Shown here: in pieces, positions 1-9,270 of the stretch
Layout: every line of letters starts with the position of its first letter
Position numbering within the stretch: position 1 is the first letter of the stretch
Assembly (NCBI GenBank): GCA_009602725.1
Contig: WELB01000064.1
Coordinates: forward strand, 425,751 to 489,750
DNA from: Spirogloea muscicola
Taxonomy: Eukaryota > Streptophyta > Zygnematophyceae > Spirogloeales > Spirogloeaceae
DNA length: 64,000 nt
Direction: 5' to 3'
The notes under the pieces: generated by a model
What the model was told of the DNA's origin: nothing
The model's database searches: none
The model's input: only the letters and a program-made list of their open reading frames with translations
Translations under genes and position numbers: made by a program

Positions 1-135
1 CTCAGGGCAAGGTATTCCGCTGTGTGTGAACGTGGTGCTTCTCTGTGCAGGGGGTTTCGTCTCTTAACCCCAGCGACCGAAGACAATCAGCACGTTCTAA
101 CCCTTGACTGTCTGTGAAGGGTCTAGAACGCTTCA
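1..135 (+). repeat. LTR-A fragment, 3' (R-U5) end
   Basis: The first 135 bases match the last part of the LTR-A copies at 25110-25248 and 31130-31255: the same order of a CTCAGGGCAAGGTATTCCGCT block, a GGGGTTTCGTCTC block and the terminal AACGCTTCA. The copy is cut by the window edge. The following bases (136-319) have no primer-binding site and no recognisable gene, so this is an isolated LTR remnant. Assignment rests on direct comparison inside the window. Confidence 0.8.
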
Positions 136-319
136 CTGGGACAGCCGCCTCAGTGGTCACACACTTCACCTCTGCAGAAGAATTAAGAGTGAAGGCTCGC
201 CGGGCTTGATCCACTCTTGTAGGTAGATCTACAATGGGTGCCAAGGTGATAGTGTGCACCCCTGCCAGAGTTACAATATACCTAGGCAAGCCCGACTAGA
301 CTCTTTGACATTTATGGGG

Positions 320-509
320 CCCATGGGGCATATGCGAAGTTTGGAGACCAACAGGCGAAGTTGCCGAACATAGTGCTAAGTTCACCTCTCCGGATCTGGA
401 GGGCGCCAAGCTCACCCATGGGGCATATGCGAAGTTTGGAGACCAACAGGCGAAGTTGCCGTACACAGTGCTAAGTTCACCTCTCCGGATCTGGAGGGCG
501 CCAAGCTCA
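320..509. repeat. Tandem duplication, 95-bp unit x2
   Basis: Positions 320-414 and 415-509 are two head-to-tail copies of a 95-bp unit starting CCCATGGGGCATATGCGAAG and ending GCGCCAAGCTCA. They differ at only a few bases (GAACATAG against GTACACAG in the middle). The near identity implies a recent duplication. No function is evident; the unit does not match the LTR families. Confidence 0.9.
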
Positions 510-809
510 TTTTGGGCTTTCAATTCCGGAAGAATGTCGCCGTACATACTGACCAGAGTGCGCGTGAAATATTTCCTGGTACTGTACGTCTCGGAAGTGG
601 AATTTCACACATTCCCACCACTGAGCAGGATTCGAGAGATATAGGTAGCAGCATCCATCCCTACACGGGACGCCGGGTCAGTGTCACACAGAAAAAGCCA
701 TGCTTGCATCTCTGTCAGCGAATTGCAGACCACCACCAACTGATTGGCCTGACTACTTAGGAGGATATACGGCTGGCCAAGCCCCAGTAGTGTCATATAG
801 GGGGTGTCC
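510..809. other. Unassigned stretch
   Basis: No gene is recognised. The minus frame across 605-796 is open for 63 codons and has a plausible amino-acid composition, but I cannot tie it to any family and it has no supporting splice or start context. It may be a decayed retroelement segment. Confidence 0.3.
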
Positions 810-860
810 CCTTGCCAAGGGGTTTAGGGTTTAGGGTTTAGGGTTTAAGCCTTGGCAAGG
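810..860 (+). repeat. Interstitial telomeric repeat flanked by 11-bp inverted repeats
   Basis: About three and a half units of TTTAGGG occupy 821-846. They are bracketed by CCTTGCCAAGG (810-820) and CCTTGGCAAGG (850-860), which are exact reverse complements, so the tract can form the loop of a hairpin. TTTAGGG is the plant and common green-algal telomere unit. The tract is too short for a chromosome end and sequence continues on both sides. Confidence 0.9.
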
Positions 861-986
861 GCCTTGCTGAAGTCGAAGCTCGCCCGCTCGGATCCAACCG
901 AACAGGGACGTTGCTCCTCGCACAGCGCCCCCATGGGGAAGACGCCACAGTGTCCCCTACGACCGCTCACACCCCGCCCAGTGTGC

Positions 987-1503
987 CATCAAGGCTGGGT
1001 ATGCGGTAGCCTGCGCCGCTCGGGCCAAGGAGCTCAAATGCGCAGTTCACCCACGGGAAGACGATTTCTTCCCGCTCGCCATCGACACGCACGGAGCGTT
1101 GGGCGCTCGGTGGCTCAAGCTGCTCAACCAGCTCTCACGTCACGCCATCGTCCGCCGCTTCCACGGGAGCCGGTGGACTCCCATGCAGCCGGGTCGCTGG
1201 CGCAGGTGTACCGCATGCGGTCGGCCGTCTCGCTGCAGAGGACTATGGCCCGCGCGCTGCACCTGTTGTGCCGGAAGAGCCCTCGCTGCTGCCTCTGGCT
1301 CTGGCCAGGGGACTCCCTTCCAGGAACCAAGTTTCTCTGACCTTAGGCTGCTTAGCAGGGGTTACTGAGTGCTTCGTAGCTGCTTAGTTTCTATTTGTGC
1401 TTGTTTTTCTTAGTGCTTCACCTGGCCCCTTCTCGTCCTTTGTTCATCCTTTATTGGGCTCGCTTTTTCCAGCCCCTATCCTCAACGGACGAGCCATTCT
1501 CTC
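987..1503 (+). mobile_element. Non-LTR retrotransposon, 5'-truncated 3' end
   Basis: Frame-broken coding sequence encodes a C-terminal domain resembling AKELKxAxHPRED...LAIDTHGALGARWL...LQRxMARAL and ends in a stop after a conserved DLRLLSRGY tail (about 1369). A 3' UTR follows and ends in the hairpin GGGCTCGCTTTTTCCAGCCC and a GACGAGCC box near 1490. The same C-terminus and 3' UTR occur inverted at 6568-6999. The domain resembles the C-terminus of algal LINE-like RT proteins of the RPIAVGE class. Frameshifts make it a dead copy; the 5' boundary is approximate. Confidence 0.7.
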
Positions 1504-2124
1504 ACATTGACCACTGCCTCAGAGAGCTTCATCAGACGCAACGAGCGCTGTGTCTCTTGAACAAGCCATCAGTGTTTGCCAGGGCCGGCAGGTCGGCTAG
1601 CGCCTCGGTCAGCTGCGCCACACCAGCAGGTTGTCCTGCCGGCCGAGGAGGACTCGGACGCGCACTTGTTTTGTGCGACTGCATGTTGTGCTTAGTGAAC
1701 ACTGATAACCTAGATCAGCGTCCAATAGACGGCATATTGCACATCAGTCCTGAAAACATCGGCACAGCTGGACTTTGCACCAGTACAGAAGGCAAATACC
1801 GCAGTGCGCTAAGTTTTACCCCAAACAGCAATCAGAGCAAGATGCTGAAGGGGCACAACAGGACTGGGAATCAAAGCAGTTCCTGCAGACTGGATCAGCC
1901 TTCACCATCCAGCCGCTACCGGCTTCACCGCCCTGCCGTATAGACATGCATTCCACCGATCGCAGGTGGTTACGCAGGTGAGTGGCTGACTGGACAAAAA
2001 GTACTGACGGAGTAAAGTGCCTCGTGGCACTACAGAACCCAAATATGGATGCCGCAGGCAAGTGTGGCACACAAGCTGTCCCGCCGCTGGCAGATCCACG
2101 AGTACTGAAAAAGACTCAACCCTT
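1504..2124. other. Unassigned region with retroelement leader-like debris
   Basis: No gene is recognised. Around 1921-1990 the minus strand resembles the untranslated leader of the LTR-A elements (the ACCACCTGCGGTCGG block seen at 8138 and 25526), so part of this stretch is probably decayed retroelement leader. The rest shows nothing I can assign. Confidence 0.4.
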
Positions 2125-2395
2125 AAGCGGACAATCAGGGTCGCTGGGTTTCAGAGACAAATCCCAGCACAGTGAAGCACCACGTATATACTATGCAGCG
2201 GAAGTCTGGCTGAAGCGTTCTAGACCCTTCACAGACAGTCAAGGGTTAAGACGTGCTGATTGAATTCGGTCGATGGGGTTTAGAGACGAAACCCCCTGCA
2301 CAGAGAAGCACCACATTTACACGCAGCCGAATACCTTGCCCTGAGGCGCCGCCGACAGGCGCGACTCACCTCTCGGTACGGGCCAGCAACTGTGT
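2125..2395 (-). repeat. LTR-A fragments, minus orientation
   Basis: Position 2211 begins TGAAGCGTTCTAG, the exact reverse complement of the LTR-A terminus, and the following 180 bases match LTR-A read backwards before breaking off near 2395. The preceding 2125-2210 is a second short minus-oriented LTR-A-like piece (reverse complement of the CTTCCGCTGC and GTGCTTCAC blocks). Two partial copies are juxtaposed. Confidence 0.75.
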
Positions 2396-3846
2396 CGTGC
2401 CATATAGTGTCGATTGCCAGGGAATGTCGATAGGGCAGAGTTGTAAGGAATTTAGGTGACATTTCCAAGCGTGGTTGGCAACGTCCGCATTATGAGAGAA
2501 AACGGAAAGCAACGAAAAAGCGAGAAAATAAAGTATCTGGCTAACTAGATATCAGCACGATAAAACAATATTGAAAACTGGAGCTTGTGATGGATGGTGG
2601 CTAATTACCTGTAAACGAGTACGGGCAAAACACCAAGCAACCAACAGCAGAGCAATGAACTAGATGTTGAAATGGATGTATGACCACATATGGTCTCGGG
2701 CACGGTAACCAATTGTCTCAGAGCCAAGTAACCAAATGTATCAAGAACCGTAACCCGGTAACATCGTACGCCCGATTAGGGACTTAGTGCTCTATCACTA
2801 CTCGCCCTATTCGGGACTTTCGTCAGTACTTGCAAGGATGCACACAATGCAAGCCCGTAGATGACACAATCAGCAATGCCGACAAATAATCTCTGAGACG
2901 ATGATCAGAGCGTGTCTTGCCAATGCGCCGGTTTACGTACGGGTGGACGGAGTTCTCCGGTAGAAGGCTCCTCAAGGGCAGATCCGGTCCTTTACGCCTA
3001 CCCGTGCCTTCTTGGCACGGCCAACACGCGCTCGATGCCCGCTGATGTATCAGCGGGGACGGCGGCAGCGGCAGCGACAGCGGCAGCGACGGCGGCAGAA
3101 GCGACGACGACAGCGGCGGCGGCGGTGGCGGAGAATCGGCTCAGGGAAGGAGACAGGACCGAGTAGAACTGCTCGGTCCTAGTCCTCCGCTCGCTTATGC
3201 CGGTCAGAAAGAATGGCATTTATTGAGAGCAGCCGCTTTGGCCTATTTGGCTCCACCCTCCACCTTCAATTCCAAGGCCAGTGTAGCCCTGAGACCGCTA
3301 TTGCTGCTCTGCCCCTCTACCCTTAATCCCCAAGGCCAGTGTAGCCTGGAATTGCTATTCCCTCACCCTTTCACCTTTACCCGCCGCTAGCCTGGCCGGT
3401 ACCCGCCTTCGCCATCAGGGTGGATCATCCCCATCAGAGCGTGCCTTAGGGCTTTTCGGCTTCGCTTTGAGGGCTTTTGAGCAATTCGAGCGGTAAAGGA
3501 TGGGGACTGCTCACTGATGCCATATCGGCGGCTCAGCGGCAGGTCTGCGCTGTTGTTGAGCGGTTGGGATGGTAGATGGGGTTGGCCCGCTGATGCCATA
3601 TCGACGGCTCAGCGGCAGGTCGGCGCTGTTGTTGAGCGGTTGGGATGGTAGGATGAAGTCCGATTGCCGATGTCGATCGACGGCGCGGCGGCATCTGCTC
3701 ACTTACCTGACCGGGGTCGAGCCGGAGGTGCCGAGATCGCGAATCCTGGTCCACATTGATGGATAGGTGACGTGCCTCAAATGTCCACGGGTGCAGCCAC
3801 CTCACTTGCCTTGTCTGACCGACACGAATAAGCCACCGACGGGATA
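2396..3846. other. Gene-free region with simple and short tandem repeats
   Basis: No gene is recognised. 2460-2900 is comparatively AT-rich unique sequence. 3058-3135 is an imperfect GCG/GCA trinucleotide tract. 3265-3362 holds two copies of a unit around AAGGCCAGTGTAGCC. The 76-bp tandem at 3515-3656 is listed separately. 3660-3846 shows nothing recognisable. Confidence 0.5.
3515..3656. repeat. Tandem repeat, 76-bp period
   Basis: Two near-identical copies start at TGATGCCATATCG (3515 and 3591) and run through GGCTCAGCGGCAGG to GGTTGGGATGGTAG. The second copy ends near 3656. Part of a third, degenerate unit may precede 3515. No coding or structural role is evident. Confidence 0.85.
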
Positions 3847-4529
3847 ACAACTGTCTCCGAAGGGAGCAGCCACAGTCTACCTTCAGAAGAGCCGAGGAAG
3901 ATCCGCAAGGACGGGTTGCGGCGTCGGGCTGCAGCAGCAGGCAGCAGCAGGCCTGCGTGGACGAGCTGCGGCAGCAGGCGGCAGCAGGGCTGCGCGCCTC
4001 TCTCTGGCGTGGGCTTCGCTGACTTCGACCAGTGCCCTGAGGCAGGTCTCAGCCCTCCTTATAGTCCTTCATGTGCCACCCTCCCCAGGGGTCTCTGGGA
4101 GGCTCGCCTCAAGGCCCACCTTCGAGAAGGCAGGCCCGACAAGGGGGATACGATCGTGAGGGCGGCGGCGCCGCCTTGTGCGCGTGATGCCGCCCTGCGC
4201 GGCGCGGTGCCGCCCGCCGCGGCGCCGCCCTGCGCNAGGCATGTCACTACGGGCCTGGCGGTCCGGCGGCCAGGCGGCTATGTGGCGGCCATGCGGCGGC
4301 CAGGCGGCTATGCCGCCGGCGGCCCGGCGGCCATAAGGCGGCCAAGCGGCCATGCCGCCCGGCGGCCCAGCGGCCATGCGGCGGCAGCTCCGGCGAGCCG
4401 CGGCGCGCCGCGTGTCACTGACGCGCGTCGCCCACGTGTTGCACGCCCAAGATACTGGGGCCGCGTGCCGTTACTACGCGCTAGCGTTCAACCCAAGCTT
4501 AAACGTCACGTAACAGTGGGGACGTTACA
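3847..4529 (-). repeat. LTR-A copy, minus orientation, truncated
   Basis: Read on the minus strand it begins TGTAACGTCCCC at 4529 and follows LTR-A through a GC-rich expanded segment (4150-4400, many GGCGGCC-type repeats, including the N at 4236) to the GGGAGCAGCCACAG block, then breaks off near 3847. Directly beyond 4529 lies a protease sequence truncated at its active-site region, so the LTR boundary cuts coding DNA. Confidence 0.8.
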
Positions 4530-7120
4530 CTCATAGACTCAGGGGCCTTCCTTCGTCAATAGATATTTAGTGTGCTCCACTGGCTTGCATCTGCAAGCAG
4601 ATGGTCGACCTAGAGTGACATTGGCCGATGGCCACCCCACCGCTGTGCTGGGTTGTGCAAGGTTCCATTCGCATCCAACATTACAAAGCCGAGGTGCTTT
4701 GCTACGCTATTGCGTTGACCGTCGCCTTTGATGTGATTCTGGGAGATGACTGGCTTTGTGCCTCGTCAGCATGCCTTGACTCTTTGAACGCCAGATTGGC
4801 ACTGCAAAACGTGGCGCACGGCGCTTTGTCCTTTGCAAGCAGCTTTTCTGTGCACCGCCGCTGGCGGCAGGCGCTTTCATTCTGCTGTCCGCCATGCAGA
4901 TGAAGCGATTGATTCACACGAACACTGTGCAGATGGCATTTCTTGTGATGGTGGCGTTGAATGACGAGTCTAAGCCTGACTTGTGTGTGAATGCTGCGGA
5001 TTCACATGGCGGGGTTCTTGATAAGCTGCTAGAAGAATCTGCAGATGTGTTTACCGACTCTCGTCCGGACGGTCTACCTCCTCACCGAGGTGTGGCTTAT
5101 ACAATTTCCATTGGAGCCAGGCGCTAACCCGCCTTACCGTCCCATGTACCGGCTGAGCCCTCTCGAATTACGAGAAATGCAATCCCAGGTCAAGGACCTG
5201 CTGGCGAAGGGCTACATTGAGCCCTCTCAGTCGCCATACGGAGCACCCATCCTCTTTGTCCGCAAAAAAGATAGCATTCTACGGATGTGCATTGACTATC
5301 GGGCTTTGGATAAGCTTCCTGTCAAGAACCAATACCCATTGCCTCGAATAGATGATCTTTGCCATTGGCTTGCAGGCGCCACTCCCTGGACCTGGCAAGT
5401 GGGTATCATCAGATTCGAATCACGCCTGTCGATGTTCCAAAGTCGCCGTTCCGTACGCCGCTTGGACATTTTCAGTTCAAGGTGCTGAGCTTTGCTTAAA
5501 CAATGCACCGGCTAAATTCCAGGCGGTGATGTCGAGGGTCTTTGGCCCCCTGCTCTACCATTTTGTGCTGGTTTACTTGGACGATATCCTGGTGTTCAGC
5601 AGAACGCCTGAGGATCACGTGAGGCACCTGTGCCAAGTGCTGCATTCGCTGCGTGAAAATCGATTGTATGCCAAGCATTCCAAGTGTGCATTTAACCAGC
5701 CAGAGCTGACATACCTCGGGCATGTCGTGGGCAAGGACGGCATACAAGTCGATTTCAAGAGAACTTCGGTCGTACGGGATTGGCCTGTGCCACGGACTGT
5801 ACCTGCTTTGCGCTCCTTTCTAGGCTTTGCGAATAGTTCCGTAAGTTCCTACAAGGCTATAGGCCTTGGCACTTCCCTTTTACGAAGCTGGCTCGTATGG
5901 ACGTACCTTCATAATGGTCGTCCGAATGCCAGAGGCATTTGAGGGAATCCAGCAGGCGCTGACGTCTCCGCCTGTGCTGGCCTTTCCTCGTGAAGGCGTG
6001 CCATATGACTTAGTCTGCGATGCCTCTTTGACAGGCATTGGTGCCGTGCTCTTGCAAGAGGGTCATTCGTGTTAGCGTTTGAGAGTCGCCTGCTGATTCC
6101 CTGCAGAGCGAAAATACACAACGGGCGAGCAGGAATTGCTGGCTGTGGTGCAAGCCTTACGTGTCTGGCGTTGCTACCTGGAAGGTGTGGAATTTACAAT
6201 TGTCACGGATCATTGCCGTTGACATATCTCCATGCGCAGCAGCATTTGACTAGGCGTCAAGCTCGATGGGCTAGTGCTTTGACATTCATATTCCAATGGG
6301 TTTATCGCCCTGGACGGCTTAATGTTGCAGACCCTGTGAGTCGCAAATTTCGCGGCGCTGATGCGTTGGCTGCCTTGAATGCTTCTGGAGTGCTGACTGC
6401 AGGACTGCGTCCGACTCGTCAAGCTCCTCGGCAACCCACGGCTGACCTCTCTGAGCTCTACGTCCGCATCCGTCAAGGGTATGGCAACGACCCATGGTTT
6501 GTTGTAGCCGCCAACGTAAGCACCCTCACTGATGACAAGGGCTTCTGGTGGCAAGGCGACACTATTGAGAAGGGCTCGCCCATTGAGGATAGGGGCTGGA
6601 AAGCCAGCCCAAAAGAGGATGAATAAAGTACGAGAAGGGGGCCAGAGGAAGCGCTAAGAAAACAAAGCACACAAAGAAAGAAAGCAGCTGCAAATCACTC
6701 AGTAGCCCCTGCTAAGCAGCCGCAAATCAGAGAGGCTAGGGTCCTGAAAGTGGGTCCCCTGGCCAGAGCCAGAGGCAGCAGCAAGAGCCCGGCCGGCACG
6801 AAGGTGCAGCGCACGGGCCATCGACCGCTGAAGCGAGACGGCCAGGCGCATGCGATACAATTGCGCCAGCGACCCTGCTGCAGGGAAGTCTACAGGCTCT
6901 CCATGGAAGCGACGGGCGATGGTGTGGCGGGCGAGCTGGGTGAGCAGCTCGAGCCACCGAGCGCCCAGCGCCCCATGGGTGTCTATGGCCAACGGGAAAA
7001 CGCTATTGTGGTCCCGGACTGCAATGCCTTGCGCACTGACATGATGCAGGAGCTGCATGATATGGCTTACAGTGGTCATCTGGGAGTGAGCAAAACCAAG
7101 CAGGCTGTGCGAAGGCTGTG
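4530..7120 (+). pseudogene. Ty3/gypsy pol remnant (protease, RT, RNase H, integrase N-terminus)
   Basis: Successive frames encode, in order: the end of a retropepsin (IDSG, then VILGDDW near 4735); an RT with the FVRKKD, CIDYRAL and intact YLDD (5574-5585) blocks; RNase H with CDASLTGIGAVLLQ near 6015; the linker VYRPGRLNVADPVSR near 6300; and, after an insertion, the N-terminal histidines of the integrase zinc finger (7060-7110). The order PR-RT-RH-IN is Ty3/gypsy. At least three frameshifts (near 5380, 5850, 6070) and loss of gag and the IN core make it dead. It is cut at 4529 by LTR-A and at 7121 by LTR-C, and interrupted at 6568-6999 by a non-LTR copy. It is closest to the pol of the LTR-B element at 32782-38383. 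Confidence 0.85.
6568..6999 (-). mobile_element. 5'-truncated non-LTR insertion with about 9-bp TSD
   Basis: Read on the minus strand, this carries the LINE C-terminus (HGALGARWLELL ... DLRLLSRGY stop near 6699) followed by the family 3' UTR and the hairpin GGGCTGGCTTTCCAGCCC. It sits inside the pol remnant. The left flank ends ACACTATTG (6559-6567) and the right flank carries ACGCTATTG (7000-7008), a 9-bp duplication with one mismatch. Pol reads on in the correct order after it. The coding part is open on the minus strand for about 126 codons, so this is a fairly young copy. Confidence 0.8.
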
Positions 7121-7865
7121 TGTAACGTCCCCCCGTTTGTAAGAGCCAAACGATTCCGGTAAGCGGCTTCTCGCGTGCTTCACGCGCATCACGCGTCAGT
7201 CACGCGCGCCACGCGGCAGTCACGCGCGGCATGTGACAGCCCGCTGGACTTGTATCCCATTCGTCAGGCTCGCGCCACGCGCAGCCCGCGGTACGCGCGG
7301 CACGCCCCCCCTGTATCCTCATTGTGCGGGTCCGCTCTTTCAGCAGCCGGACCTTGGGGGCTACCCGCGCCAGTCGTATCCCCATTGTGCGGGCCGCTCC
7401 TCCGGGGGCCGGACCTTGGGGCTACCCTCGTCACACCCTCCGGGGAGGGTGGCAGGTGGAACGCTATAAGTAGTAGGCCGAGGCCAGACTCGTCAGTCGA
7501 ACCAGTGACGCCCAGAGAGAGGCATAGCCCTGCTTGCCTGCTGCCGCAGCCGCCGCCCCAGCTCTGCTGCTGCCGTCTGCTTCCCAGCCCGTCGCCGCAG
7601 CTCGTCGCTGCAAACATCGCCGGCTCTCCATAAGTGCCACGGTTGCGCCCCATCTGCGGCCAGCTACTAACCCCAGACCCTCTGTAGAGTCGCCGCCTTC
7701 TGGCGGCGCCTCAGAGTAATATTCCCGCTGTGCTATGTGATGCTTGAGTACACCGTGTGCGTTGGCGCTCCACTATGTAGGGGGGTAGTTCCTAAACCCC
7801 CTAGGTTCGAATTCAATAAGGACGTTTTAGCCCTTAACTGCGTGTAAAGGGATCAGGTCGTCACA
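7121..7865 (+). repeat. LTR-C, complete 5' LTR
   Basis: Starts TGTAACGTCCCCCCG and ends GTCACA at 7865, with TG...CA ends and a following primer-binding-like site. The first third contains a cluster of TCACGCGC/CACGCGG short repeats (about 7177-7246), the hallmark of this family. The last third (CTTCCGCTG-like, AATAAGGACG) resembles the R-U5 of the other families. It truncates the upstream pol at 7120. Confidence 0.8.
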
Positions 7866-7867
7866 AT

Positions 7868-7879
7868 TGGTGTTAGAGG
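7868..7879 (+). promoter_or_regulatory. Degenerate primer-binding site
   Basis: TGGTGTTAGAGG lies three bases after the LTR-C end and matches the TGGTATCAGAGG primer site of the other elements at 10 of 12 positions. The intact form is complementary to the 3' end of plant-type initiator tRNA-Met. The leader that follows (7880-8215) matches the LTR-A element leader at 25263-25600 and is cut off where an LTR-A fragment begins, so no gag remains. Confidence 0.65.
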
Positions 7880-8215
7880 AGTCCTTGCATCTTGCTAGCC
7901 TCGTATCTTGTAATGATACAGCTGACAATGAAAAGGTTCCTTCTTATGCTCTGGCACTGACTAGTCTCGTGTGGTTGAGACCCCTTGCCAGACTGTACTC
8001 GTGGATCTGCGTCGACGGGCTGATTGTTACTGTTGTCCACTCGCCCGCTGCATCCATACGCCCGGGGTCGGACAATGTCGAGTGTTCCTCCACCCCGGCC
8101 GCCATCGAAATTGCCAGGTCAGTACTTCGCCTGCGCACCACCTGCGGTCGGCGGATTGCCTGTCTTTTGACAAGGAGGTGAAACCGACCGCCGATGGGCG
8201 GCGAGTCTGGCTGAT

Positions 8216-9041
8216 AAGTTTTCATCGTTACGTGACGTTTAACCGCGCAATGTGACTCGCGGTGAAACGCGCCTGTCAGCAATGTGACGCACAGGCGCGC
8301 CGCCTCCAGCAGAGGCGGCGGATTCCTGACTTCCGGAGTGAAGCTCCTCGGCCTATTCTGGTATCAGCCGACACACTCATAATGACGTGTATGTGACACT
8401 TGGGGCGCGCCCGTGACGCCGCGCCACACCCGTGCGCACTGGCGGCGCCGCAAGCCGGCGCCGCAGGGCGCCGCCGCAAGGCGGCGCCGCAGGCTGGCCG
8501 CCTTTGGCCGCCACTGGCCGCCACTGGCCGCCACTTCCAGTAGGAAGCCGCGTGGCCTGGCCACGTACTAGATTCCCCTTGTCGGGCCCACCTTCTCGAA
8601 GGTGGGCCCTGAGACGAGCCTCCCAGAGACCCCTGGAGAGGGTGGCACATGAAGCACTACAAGTAGGGCTGAGAGCAGACTCGGGTAACCCGGGTCAACT
8701 CCAGTGAAGCCCGCGAGAGAGATGCGCAGCCCTGCTGCCGCCTGCTGCCGCAGCACCGCCAACGCAGCCCTGCTGCTGCCTGCTGCTGCAGCCCGTCGCC
8801 GCATCCCGTCGTCGCGGATCTTCATCGGCTCTTTGTGAGTAAGACTGTGACTGCTCCTTTGAGGACAGTTGCTGGCCCGTACCTGAGAGGTGAGTCGCCG
8901 CCTATCGGCGGCGCCTCAGGGCAAGGTATTCCGGTGCGTGGTACACGTGGTGCTTCACTGTGCTGGGGTTTTGTCTCTGCACCCCAGCGACCGAAACCAA
9001 TAACGACGTCCTAACCCCTAACTGTCTCTATAGGGCTTAGG
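8216..9041 (+). repeat. LTR-A copy, both ends truncated
   Basis: Matches LTR-A from just inside its 5' end (ATCGTTACGTGACG) to GGGCTTAGG just before its 3' end. Its U3 contains TGGCCGCCAC decamer repeats near 8505-8535, a tandem expansion different from other LTR-A copies. It is joined on the left to an element leader and on the right to an oppositely oriented LTR-C fragment, so it marks rearrangement rather than a clean insertion. Confidence 0.75.
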
Positions 9042-9047
9042 GTCATC

Positions 9048-9270
9048 ACACGCACAATGAGGATACAGCGGGGCGTACCGCGCGTACTGCGGGCTGCGCA
9101 TGGCGCGAGCCTGACTAAATGGAATACAAGTTTAGGGGACCGGCGCGTGCCGGCGCGTGACTGGCGCGTGGCGCGCGTGACCGGCATGTGATGCGCGTGA
9201 AGCGCGCGTGAAGCGCGCGTGTAGCCGCTTACCGGAACCGGTTAGCTCTTCCAAACGGGGGGACGTTACA
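9048..9270 (-). repeat. LTR-C fragment, minus orientation (3' LTR of the minus element)
   Basis: Read on the minus strand it begins TGTAACGTCCCCCCG at 9270, directly after a polypurine tract, and runs through the CACGCGC repeat cluster before breaking off near 9048. It is the start of the 3' LTR of the minus-strand pol at 9271-10950. The right-hand counterpart is only 64 bp (10951-11014). Confidence 0.75.

Noticed and set aside
821-846. True chromosome end
   Set aside because: Only a few TTTAGGG units and sequence continues on both sides; it is interstitial.
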